DNA from: Oscillospiraceae bacterium
GTDB lineage: Bacteria > Bacillota > Clostridia > Oscillospirales > Oscillospiraceae
Assembly: GCA_031260685.1 (NCBI GenBank)
Contig: JAISLB010000136.1
Span: 1 to 33,397, forward strand
DNA: 33,397 bases
Reading direction: 5' to 3'
Shown: positions 1-5,884 of the stretch, piece by piece
Position numbering within the stretch: the first letter of the stretch is position 1
How the letters are laid out: each line of letters starts with the position of its first letter
Notes under the pieces: model-generated
The model's database searches: none
What the model saw: the letters and a program-made list of their open reading frames with translations, nothing else
Told to the model about the DNA's origin: nothing
Program-made: the position numbers and the translations under genes

Positions 1-22
1 GGTAGTTCTTTTTGGAGGAATT

Positions 23-481
23 TTGCGAAATAACTTGAATTTGGGGAGGGCGAAAAATTTGAAAGGCATAGCAACGGCAAAGAAGAATATCCCGGCTTTC
101 AAGCCGAAAGCGGGAACCTCCGATGTTGAACAATCGCTTTTCCCGGGGCTGAATCTGTGGCTCGAGGGCGATCTCGCCTACTACGAACACGGGCTGTTTC
201 GTTTACGCGAACAAGTCACGTCCACAGGTTCGGTGAAACAAGCCTGTGCAGGTCTAAAAATTAGTTATTCGCGCGGTTGGAGTTTGATAGACGAAGCGGA
301 GGCACATCTCAACTGTAAACTTGTTCACCGCGTCCAAGGCGGAGCGAATGGTGGTCGGGCAACGGTCACGGAACGCGGACAGACGTTGCTTGAGCGGTAT
401 AACGCAGTGTGTGACAATCTGAAAAAGAGCGCAGACGAAATTTTGGAGACCTACTTCGGCAAAAACGAAAATAACGGTTAA
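23..481 (+). CDS. ModE-type winged-helix transcriptional regulator
   Basis: The 152-residue protein carries the N-terminal DNA-binding domain typical of molybdate regulators of the ModE/LysR-like type. After about 45 poorly conserved residues comes WLEGDLAYYEHG, then a helix-turn-helix (STGSVKQACAGLKISYSRGW) and a wing (GGANGGRATVTERG) ending in a helix. It has no C-terminal TOBE/molybdate-binding domain, so it may not sense molybdate itself. The start is TTG at 23, supported by GGAGG at 14-18 with a short spacer; no ATG lies nearby in frame. In the family such proteins control molybdate uptake or molybdoenzyme genes. The window holds one molybdoenzyme (25614-28289), but a link over that distance is inference. 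It lies just left of the mobile element, and whether it is host or cargo is not settled. Confidence 0.8.
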   Translation: MRNNLNLGRAKNLKGIATAKKNIPAFKPKAGTSDVEQSLFPGLNLWLEGDLAYYEHGLFRLREQVTSTGSVKQACAGLKISYSRGWSLIDEAEAHLNCKLVHRVQGGANGGRATVTERGQTLLERYNAVCDNLKKSADEILETYFGKNENNG

Positions 482-515
482 ATCTATTGACATTTCCCCC
501 TGGTTATTAATGGAA

Positions 516-556
516 ATAGCAGTACCAGTCTGCAATCAACAGGTTGGTACTGCTAT
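516..556. repeat. 12-bp perfect inverted repeat (hairpin) after the ModE-type gene
   Basis: ATAGCAGTACCA (516-527) is matched exactly by TGGTACTGCTAT (545-556), with extra pairing possible inside the 17-nt spacer. There is no clear T-tract after it, so it is not a convincing Rho-independent terminator. It could end the ModE-type transcript, be an operator, or be part of an element attachment region. Confidence 0.6.
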
Positions 557-583
557 ATGTTGTTGTATCTTCTCCGACATTAC

Positions 584-607
584 GCGCCGAAACCGGCGCA
601 CACGTGT
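584..607. repeat. GC-rich hairpin followed by an 8-bp palindrome
   Basis: GCGCCG (584-589) and CGGCGC (594-599) form a 6-bp stem with loop AAAC, directly followed by the palindrome ACACGTGT (600-607). With the repeat at 516-556 it makes the gap between the ModE-type gene and the minus-strand operon unusually rich in dyad symmetry. It is a candidate end or attachment region of the element. Confidence 0.45.
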
Positions 608-663
608 ACAAGTGAGTTCCTTCAAGATATTGTATAAGCGATAGGATCTTTCTGATAAGAGAA

Positions 664-1647
664 CTACATATCTTCTAAAGTGTAAATTTTATGTGATTGT
701 GAATCTCGACTGTCATTTATAGTTTTATGAGTTGATTTTGTTAGTTCACCTAACCGTTTGATGTGTTCTCTGAGAAAATTTTCTTGATATAACGGATTTC
801 GGATTTTGTTAATCTCCTGAATGAAAGCTTTCAGTTCCTCTAGGTCACTCTCTGAAGAAATATCGAGATTTATAGAATCGGTACGAATCGCGGTCTGGAT
901 TGCCGTTTCAGCCGGAGCCTCAAGCGTAGGCTGAACTACGGCAATCGACGCAACCGTTGATTGTTGAACTGGGAAAATCGTTAGTTCTTCTTCAGTTCGT
1001 TTCGTTTCACTTACGTTCTCTTCACTCACCGCTGGTTTGTTGTTAGGCTGAGGATTGTCTGCCGCAAGGTTGTTGCTGATTTGCTGTTCGTTTGCCGCTG
1101 ACTTGCAGATTGATTTTATGTCAAGGTGTTTGATAGCTAAGTTTTCTTGCGTATTGCTAACGTAAGTTACAGACTCTCGGGTTAAGGGATATTTTGTAAC
1201 TAGCCCGCGGAGTAGAGCTTTTATGTCGTAGTCAATGCTTATATCAGAATGGAAAATAACATTCCAGTCGCGATTATTCAAGGATAAGCACTCAACGGTT
1301 ACTGGACACAGATTTCTATAAGCATTTTCAAATCCAAAATGAGCGATTAGCTTTGTAATAACAGTGTCGCATAATCTGAAAACCATTATGCACCCGGGAC
1401 CATTTGCGGGATTGTAAATATTGTATGGCGGCACATCGGTCCTTATTAAGATGCCGTAACAGTAGGTGTATTTATCCCACACATCAGTATCAAAGTCTTC
1501 ATCGCTGCTAAGCAAAGGGATAAAAATCGTTGTAAACTTCGACCTCTCGTTCCAGTCGCTCTTATGTGCGGGATTAAGCACCTGCTGCGGCAACCTCCTC
1601 GTTTTGTGCTTCTGGGCTTTTTCCTTTAGCTTTTCCAGTTTTGTCAT
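664..1647 (-). CDS. Hypothetical protein, 327 aa, in element
   Basis: I do not recognise this protein. The N-terminus is basic and helical (about residues 1-20). A folded-looking region follows (about 25-165) with several aromatic and Cys residues. A low-complexity linker rich in N, P, E and T spans about 180-255, and the C-terminus is helical (about 265-327). There is no signal peptide or membrane segment. The ATG at 1647 has a good upstream site (GGAAGGA). It is the last gene of a minus-strand operon beginning near 2508, whose products are all unknown. The two-part layout suggests a cytoplasmic protein with an N-terminal domain and a C-terminal coiled interaction tail, which is inference only. 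Confidence 0.6.
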   Translation of the reverse strand: MTKLEKLKEKAQKHKTRRLPQQVLNPAHKSDWNERSKFTTIFIPLLSSDEDFDTDVWDKYTYCYGILIRTDVPPYNIYNPANGPGCIMVFRLCDTVITKLIAHFGFENAYRNLCPVTVECLSLNNRDWNVIFHSDISIDYDIKALLRGLVTKYPLTRESVTYVSNTQENLAIKHLDIKSICKSAANEQQISNNLAADNPQPNNKPAVSEENVSETKRTEEELTIFPVQQSTVASIAVVQPTLEAPAETAIQTAIRTDSINLDISSESDLEELKAFIQEINKIRNPLYQENFLREHIKRLGELTKSTHKTINDSRDSQSHKIYTLEDM

Positions 1648-1675
1648 TTCAGTCGTTCCTTCCGTCGGTCTACAT

Positions 1676-1870
1676 TCAGGTTCGAGCTAGTGCTTTAATT
1701 GCGTACTTGACTTCTATCAAGACGTCTCTAATAGCGCGTAACGATTCGTTCTTGTCAAGGCACTGGTATAGATTGTCACAGCTATCGCACTCACTAAAGT
1801 GCTTCTGAGAGTGATGGCTGTAATAGCCATAACACGCTCACTTTTCTGGTTTGCTCGTGTCATTCATCAT
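1676..1870 (-). pseudogene. Small Cys-rich ORF interrupted by an in-frame TGA
   Basis: Reading leftwards from ATG 1870 (overlapping the end of the upstream gene) gives MMNDTSKPEK, then TGA at 1840-1838. The same frame then stays open for 53 codons to the TGA at 1678-1676. The downstream part looks like real protein: Cys residues spaced C-x14-C-x2-C-x5-C (for example ECDSCDNLYQC) and then an amphipathic helix. It fills the otherwise empty gap between two operon genes. The likeliest reading is a nonsense mutation in a small, possibly metal-binding protein. A hairpin starts at the TGA itself (see findings). Selenocysteine read-through is possible in principle but weakly supported. Confidence 0.4.
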
Positions 1871-2153
1871 TTGCCGCCTTTCTAAATGATTCCCTTTTTT
1901 CCCAGATGTGCCGTAGATAGTAGCGGAGCTTAAATATCAACCCGGGGTTGCCTATGGGTTCCCCGGGTCTGACACTAGCGATAATCTCGCCTTCTACGTT
2001 AAGAAAATCGACTTGATCTTGCTCAACGTCAACAACGGCAAATCGTATGCCGGATGCTTCAAGGTAGTCTGCTGATTGCTTTGTTGGATATACTACTCTT
2101 AGTTTATCTCCGTATACTAAACTGAGTAATCGTTTGGTTCTTGCAAAGCTCAT
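1860..2153 (-). CDS. Hypothetical protein, 97 aa, in element
   Basis: Unrecognised small protein. I chose ATG 2153 (MSFARTKRLL) because GGAGGG lies about seven bases upstream; a longer frame reaching back to 2195 would overlap the preceding gene and lacks such a site. The sequence is basic at the N-terminus, has a beta-rich centre (LRVVYPT, FAVVDVEQDQVDFLNVEGE) and a helical C-terminus (FKLRYYLRHIWEKRESF). No motif points to a function. It begins 13 bases after the gene at 2167-2508 and its stop overlaps the ATGs of the interrupted ORF downstream, so these genes form one tightly packed transcript. Confidence 0.6.
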   Translation of the reverse strand: MSFARTKRLLSLVYGDKLRVVYPTKQSADYLEASGIRFAVVDVEQDQVDFLNVEGEIIASVRPGEPIGNPGLIFKLRYYLRHIWEKRESFRKAANDE

Positions 2154-2166
2154 TTTGATTCCCTCC

Positions 2167-2508
2167 TTAATGCCCGCGTTTTGCCGCATTGTCATATAAG
2201 CGTCCAGACAACAATGCTGTTCTCACGCTCATCTCATTGAAATCTCGCAAGCTGTCAGGGAAGACCACCATATCACCCGCGTCTGAGAGATACTGAAAAG
2301 CAGTCTCAATCATATCACTAGCGCTACAGAGCATTACGCACGCCGCTGACATATCAGCCTCAACGGTTTCTCCGGTGTTACAGTCTTTGGCAATGTCTCG
2401 TAGCTTTGCAAATATTACTTCTGCAAGTTGTGGCATTGTTTCTAGTGTGTCGATGATGCTTGCGATTTGGATTGTGCTAACGCGCACCAAGTCTAAAGTC
2501 TTGTTCAT
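2167..2508 (-). CDS. Hypothetical protein, 113 aa, first gene of minus-strand operon
   Basis: Unrecognised, mostly helical acidic protein (for example MPQLAEVIFAKLRDIAKDC and the Cys/Ser-rich CVMLCSASDM). The open frame can be extended to a TTG at 2589, but that TTG is part of a probable -35 box (TTGACT) and would lie upstream of the transcription start. ATG 2508 has GAGGG eight bases upstream and fits a transcript starting near 2555, so I use it. The gene is divergent from the resolvase at 2684. No membrane segments or known catalytic motifs are visible. Confidence 0.6.
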   Translation of the reverse strand: MNKTLDLVRVSTIQIASIIDTLETMPQLAEVIFAKLRDIAKDCNTGETVEADMSAACVMLCSASDMIETAFQYLSDAGDMVVFPDSLRDFNEMSVRTALLSGRLYDNAAKRGH

Positions 2509-2561
2509 AGTCCTGTCCCTCATTCTGTCAAAAATTTTGTTGGCATCTGTGCCGTCTATAC

Positions 2562-2589
2562 TGTATAACGAAACGTTTTTCAAAGTCAA
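2562..2589 (-). promoter_or_regulatory. Probable sigma-A promoter for the minus-strand operon
   Basis: On the minus strand TTGACT (2589-2584) is followed after 16 bases by TATACA (2567-2562). The predicted start is about 50 bases before ATG 2508. Confidence 0.5.
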
Positions 2590-2631
2590 TTATATTTTAT
2601 TCCAAAGCCAAAAAAATGGAGTTAACTGGCA

Positions 2632-2659
2632 TTTACATAGGTTATTACTAATGTATAGT
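2632..2659 (+). promoter_or_regulatory. Probable promoter of the resolvase
   Basis: TTTACA (2632-2637), a 16-base spacer and TATAGT (2654-2659) lie just upstream of the resolvase Shine-Dalgarno run of G residues. It is divergent from the operon promoter at 2562-2589, so the two units share a control region of under 200 bases. Confidence 0.45.
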
Positions 2660-2683
2660 TCTCTATGAATGGGGGTATGTGAT

Positions 2684-3256
2684 GTGATAGAACAACCTAC
2701 AACTTACGGTTACGCTCGTATTTCTACGCAAGAGCAGAACGAATCAAGACAGCTTACCCTGTTTGTAGAACTCGGTATAGCACCGGAGAATGTGTTCGTC
2801 GATAAACTGTCTGGCAAAAACACTGACCGCCCGGCACTACGCCATATGATGTCAAAGTTGCAACGTGGTGACAAGGTTGTCGTCGAGAGTTATTCACGAT
2901 TAGCGCGTAACTTGCGCGATTTATTTGAGTTAACAGACATTTTCAAGACGGCGGGAGTGGTATTCGAAAGTCGTAAGGAAAACATCTCAACCAACACTCC
3001 GCAGGGACGACTAATGTTGGCGTTATTTGGTGGACTGGCAGAATTTGAGAGAGAAAATCTCTTGCAACGTCAAGCTGAAGGCATAGCTATAGCCAAAGCA
3101 AATGCTGTCTATTCAGGCCGTAAGTCAAAGGAACTGAAAAATTTTGACCGAATCGCCCAAAGATATAGATCCGGCGAACTCAAAAATGATGAAGCCGCAA
3201 AGATTCTAGGTATCAGCAGAGCGACCTTTTTTAGGCGGCTACAGCAAGCAGCATAA
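2684..3256 (+). CDS. Small serine resolvase/invertase
   Basis: Serine site-specific recombinase of the Tn3-resolvase/Pin size class (190 residues from the chosen start). The N-terminal catalytic domain shows YGYARIST with nucleophile Ser14 and Arg12, then GDKVVVESYSRLARN and a long helix with GGLAEFERE. The C-terminal 40 residues form a helix-turn-helix (NDEAAKILGISRATFFRRL). I prefer GTG 2684 over ATG 2669 because the GGGGG run at 2671-2675 sits eight bases before the GTG. Such enzymes resolve dimers or invert segments at short sites close to their own gene, and repeated sequences follow the gene directly (3277-3405). In this element it probably complements the large recombinase at 5885. Confidence 0.9.
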   Translation: MIEQPTTYGYARISTQEQNESRQLTLFVELGIAPENVFVDKLSGKNTDRPALRHMMSKLQRGDKVVVESYSRLARNLRDLFELTDIFKTAGVVFESRKENISTNTPQGRLMLALFGGLAEFERENLLQRQAEGIAIAKANAVYSGRKSKELKNFDRIAQRYRSGELKNDEAAKILGISRATFFRRLQQAA

Positions 3257-3276
3257 AACAATTCCATAAAAACAAA

Positions 3277-3331
3277 TTCCCTGTGCGGGGTAAACGTTTA
3301 CCCATAGTGACTAGTTTCCCTCTGCGAGGTA
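3277..3331. repeat. Direct repeats with 16-bp palindrome downstream of resolvase (possible res site)
   Basis: TTCCCTGTGCGGGGTA (3277-3292) recurs as TTCCCTCTGCGAGGTA (3316-3331), 14 of 16 matching, 39 bases apart. The first copy runs into a perfect palindrome GGGTAAACGTTTACCC (3288-3303). A third related block, TTTCC-N8-GGAAA, lies at 3388-3405. The position right after a resolvase gene suggests recombinase binding subsites, though an operator is also possible. Confidence 0.45.
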
Positions 3332-3477
3332 TGCGTATCAAGCGATTATTTGCAACTCAAGGGTAATAAGTTTAGATTCGTGCTTAGTTTCCCTTGAAAA
3401 GGAAATTAAACACGACTGTTGTCGCGTAAATTGAATTTATTAAAAAAATTAAAATTCCTAGCGCAGTTTCGATACGT

Positions 3478-3483
3478 TATACT
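3478..3483 (+). promoter_or_regulatory. Possible -10 element for the 3658 gene and its leader
   Basis: TATACT is a near-consensus -10 box directly upstream of the structured leader. No good -35 is found at 16-18 bases (best is TTCCTA), so the promoter would need an activator or be weak. Confidence 0.3.
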
Positions 3484-3489
3484 AAATAT

Positions 3490-3645
3490 ACCGCACGCGA
3501 GAGTGAACGCTAACTGCAGGTAGTGTTACAACGCGCGATTCCCCCTAGACGCCATAGTGACAACGCGGCAGGCCGGCAAAGACCGGTGAGAGGCGAGTAC
3601 GCCCTCAGTGAGATATGTGCTGCAATCAACCTTAAAAATAAAAAG
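3490..3645 (+). ncRNA. Putative structured leader RNA upstream of the 3658 gene
   Basis: About 150 bases between the -10 box at 3478 and the ribosome site at 3645 have several locally perfect stems and a higher GC than the surroundings. Examples are AACGCTA pairing with TAGTGTT, CCGG-N6-CCGG, and GAGaGGCG-agta-CGCC-CTC near 3590-3606. An open frame from 3523 crosses it but lacks a ribosome site. I cannot assign it to a known RNA family. It could be a cis-regulatory leader, a small RNA or a recombination-site structure. Confidence 0.35.
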
Positions 3646-3657
3646 AGGTATTCATTA

Positions 3658-4389
3658 ATGGAAAACAGTTACAAAAAGCTAGAGAGCGTTTACGAGATTG
3701 AGGAGCTTCTCGGCTATTCTTTCTACGCAACAGGTAAGATGCGTCCCAACGTCATTGAGAAAATTGACTCTGTAGTCAAGGTACTCAAGCATATTAACAA
3801 CCCTGACAAATACCCGGAACCAAGTGTTGAAGAAAACGAAACCACGTACGCTTTACTTCACGACCTTCGCGAGTATTACAATAATGAAGCTGAAGATATG
3901 CGCCTTGAGAGAGAATTCCGGCAGCAGCGAACTGAGCAGAGCATCTACAATATTTTTATGAAAATGAATCAACCTGATGCCGAATTTAACAAAATGACAG
4001 CTAATTGGGGCGTTGATATCACGAAACTGATGATACTGAACAGTTTAAGTGATTATGATTTCACTGATATTCTAATGGGTTCTGAATCAATTGCTTTCGG
4101 TTCTGTCGAATCCGGTATCCACGAAAATGAAAACGGGGATAACCCCAATGCAAAGATAATTGATAGTTTCCACCCACTGTTTGTGAGACAGATACACTTC
4201 AAATATGATCCTAAACATAGTGATGACGTTAATTTCGGTTGGTTCAGAAATATGAGATCTGATGTTCACGTTTTCCTTATCGGTTGCTCTTATGAGTATT
4301 TGATTGACGACGAGCACCTCGGCTGTTGCGTCTTGCAAATTGCTAATTATCGAAACCGCGGCTTAGCTTATGATCTCTGTGTGCTTTAA
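3658..4389 (+). CDS. Hypothetical protein, 243 aa, in element
   Basis: I do not recognise this protein. The start ATG 3658 (MENSYKKLES) has AAAGAGG nine to ten bases upstream; an open frame extending back to 3523 runs through the structured leader and is rejected. It is soluble with no signal peptide. About residues 1-105 look helical and acidic/basic mixed, and the C-terminal half is beta-rich with many aromatic residues (FVRQIHFKYD, FGWFRNMRSDVHVFLIG). Composition is AT-rich like the rest of the element. It stands alone on the plus strand, followed by 230 bases without a gene in which I see no clear site. No function is proposed. Confidence 0.6.
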   Translation: MENSYKKLESVYEIEELLGYSFYATGKMRPNVIEKIDSVVKVLKHINNPDKYPEPSVEENETTYALLHDLREYYNNEAEDMRLEREFRQQRTEQSIYNIFMKMNQPDAEFNKMTANWGVDITKLMILNSLSDYDFTDILMGSESIAFGSVESGIHENENGDNPNAKIIDSFHPLFVRQIHFKYDPKHSDDVNFGWFRNMRSDVHVFLIGCSYEYLIDDEHLGCCVLQIANYRNRGLAYDLCVL

Positions 4390-4620
4390 TAGCAATCACG
4401 ATTAGACCGTAAGCATCTCAAGTCTCGTTAGGGTCATTTTCTATTACGCTACTGTCTTATCACCGTAAACACTCACTCTATCTGACCTCAGAACAGCAAA
4501 AACTACAGTAACATTAGACTATACCCTAGTGAGACCACCGCAAAAGCCGCATTATAAGTCACCGGGCTCGGCATAGGACAAAATGCTACCCGCATAAGAT
4601 AGAGCGAAGGAGAATTGTAG

Positions 4621-4842
4621 ATGAAGAAAAAAACTATTGATTACAAGAATTTAGCATTTCGGGAAGAACCGCTGCCTAACGGCGGAACACGCTTAATCTG
4701 TGAGACCGGAGCGATTATAAACATTCTAACGCCGTTTCCGTCAGGAGAAGCCGGAGACCGTATTCGCGAGAATGCGAGCAAAATCGCTTACAAAATAAGG
4801 GCAAGTGTCAATGAGCGTGTAGCTAACGCCGTTTCTACATAA
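4621..4842 (+). CDS. Small hypothetical protein, 73 aa
   Basis: Short protein with a good ribosome site (AAGGAG about ten bases before ATG 4621). It reads as a compact fold: a basic N-terminus, a beta hairpin around PLPNGGTRLICETGAIINI, a PFPSGEAGDRIREN turn and a helical C-terminus. I cannot assign a family name. Similar small proteins with the LPNGG-T-R and TPFPSGE patterns are, to my memory, often found near recombinases in clostridial mobile elements, but I could not check this. It lies just upstream of the consensus promoter of the DUF3791/DUF3990 cassette, so it is probably a separate transcript. Confidence 0.55.
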   Translation: MKKKTIDYKNLAFREEPLPNGGTRLICETGAIINILTPFPSGEAGDRIRENASKIAYKIRASVNERVANAVST

Positions 4843-4850
4843 CAAAAACG

Positions 4851-4879
4851 TTGACAAACAACCCCCTTCGTGCTATAAT
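4851..4879 (+). promoter_or_regulatory. Consensus sigma-A promoter of the DUF3791/DUF3990 cassette
   Basis: TTGACA (4851-4856), 17 bases, TATAAT (4874-4879): a perfect match to the vegetative promoter. The Shine-Dalgarno GGAGGGG at 4889-4895 follows at once, so the 5' leader is very short. The strength fits an antitoxin-first cassette that must be expressed constantly or be autorepressed. Confidence 0.9.
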
Positions 4880-4904
4880 TAGATGCACGGAGGGGAAGTG
4901 AGAT

Positions 4905-5135
4905 ATGGGTACAACACAAACCACGGTTTCTTGGGTGTTTTATATGTTAACTTTGCTGAAAAAGCAGTTTGCCATTTCTTGGGAAGAATTTGACAAGCTT
5001 CAAAATCGCTACAAGCTATCTGCCTTTCTTCTAAAGCATTACGAACTGCTTCACTACTATGATAATGAGTATATCATAGATGATACACTAAGTTATATCA
5101 AAGAGCAAGGCGGTGATATTAGTGCTTTATACTGA
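4905..5135 (+). CDS. DUF3791 family protein, probable antitoxin partner
   Basis: The 76-residue protein matches the pattern of DUF3791: a small all-helical domain with the FAISWEEFDKLQNRYKLSAFLLKHYELLH core and a C-terminal YIKEQGG. DUF3791 genes are commonly found directly upstream of DUF3990 genes, as here, where the next gene starts inside this one (overlap about 14 bases). It is the first gene after a perfect promoter, with Shine-Dalgarno GGAGGGG nine bases before ATG 4905. By position it is the likely antitoxin or immunity partner of the DUF3990 protein; this is inference from gene order, as no DNA-binding motif is obvious. Confidence 0.75.
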   Translation: MGTTQTTVSWVFYMLTLLKKQFAISWEEFDKLQNRYKLSAFLLKHYELLHYYDNEYIIDDTLSYIKEQGGDISALY

Positions 5136-5661
5136 ACTGACTAAACCGTTATATCACGGAACTTGTGAAACTTTTTCATCGATAGACCTATCAAAAAGCG
5201 CAGCAAAGAAGGATTTCGGACGCGGGTTCTACACAACTAATGACATTGAGCAAGCCCGTAAGTTTGCACGGCTCAAAGCAGTACGGGCAGATCGCTTGTT
5301 AGGCTATGTTTACACGTTCGGCTTTACAGACAACAACGATTTGAAAATCAGAGCCTTTCAGTCAGCGAATGAAGAATGGTTTGATTATGTACTATGGAAT
5401 CGTGGGTTCGGACAGTACGCAAGTAGCAGTGAGAATAACCCTGCTGATATCGTCATCGGTCCCGTGGCGGACGATGCGGTTGGAGTTGTCCTCAACAACT
5501 TTATTGACGGAGTTTATGGAGACCTAGCTTCACCGGAAGCAAAAGCAACGGCGGTGCGTCTGTTGCTTACGCAAAAGTTACACAATCAGGTGTTCTTTGG
5601 TACGGAAGCCGCAATAAACTGCTTAACAATAACGGGGGTGAGCAATGTTTACATTGACTGA
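5122..5661 (+). CDS. DUF3990 family protein, putative ADP-ribosyltransferase-like toxin
   Basis: The 179-residue protein has the DUF3990 signature: LYHGTCETF near the N-terminus, DFGRGFYTTND about 30 residues later, QARKFARLKA, then WFDYVLWNRGF and ADIVIGPVADD. From memory, DUF3990 belongs to the ADP-ribosyltransferase-like fold group, in which the YHGT and GFYTT segments form the NAD pocket. Catalysis has not been shown here. GTG 5122 is chosen because AAGGCGG lies about seven bases upstream; GTG 5113 is the alternative. It overlaps both its neighbours, indicating translational coupling and fixed stoichiometry. I interpret it as the toxin of an element-stabilising module. Confidence 0.75.
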   Translation: MLYTELTKPLYHGTCETFSSIDLSKSAAKKDFGRGFYTTNDIEQARKFARLKAVRADRLLGYVYTFGFTDNNDLKIRAFQSANEEWFDYVLWNRGFGQYASSSENNPADIVIGPVADDAVGVVLNNFIDGVYGDLASPEAKATAVRLLLTQKLHNQVFFGTEAAINCLTITGVSNVYID

Positions 5662-5869
5662 TGATGTAATAGACAACACAATTTGCAGTACAAGCGGGCT
5701 GATAACAGCGACAGTTTCGGAAAAAACAAATCAACCTATTGAAAATATTACCGAGCGGTTCCTCAATTCAAAAACTTTCGCACTATTGAGGAATAAAGAC
5801 ACCGGCTACTACTGGGACAGCATTGCAGAGTTAATAGATATGTTTACCGCAGAACTGCAAAACAACTGA
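5645..5869 (+). CDS. Small protein of the DUF3990 cassette, 74 aa
   Basis: Acidic 74-residue protein starting inside the DUF3990 gene (17-base overlap) with a strong site (GGGGGTG) before ATG 5645. The sequence reads as helical at the N-terminus (VSEKTNQPIENITERFLNS) with a C-terminal segment KTFALLRNKDTGYYWDS followed by a short helix. Proteins with this SKT-x-LLRNKDTG-YWDS pattern occur as third partners of such cassettes, to my recollection. Role unknown; a second antitoxin or chaperone is plausible. The large recombinase begins 15 bases later and may be co-transcribed. Confidence 0.6.
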   Translation: MFTLTDDVIDNTICSTSGLITATVSEKTNQPIENITERFLNSKTFALLRNKDTGYYWDSIAELIDMFTAELQNN

Positions 5870-5884
5870 CGCAAGGAGATCACT

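Noticed and set aside
502..642. Short ORF beginning at ATG 510 as the lost 5' half of the interrupted gene
   Set aside because: No ribosome site, the start lies at the edge of an inverted repeat, and the product has no resemblance to the continuation at 7405.
3523..3657. N-terminal extension of the 3658 gene through the leader
   Set aside because: No ribosome site for the upstream start, odd composition and strong stem-loops; ATG 3658 has a good site.
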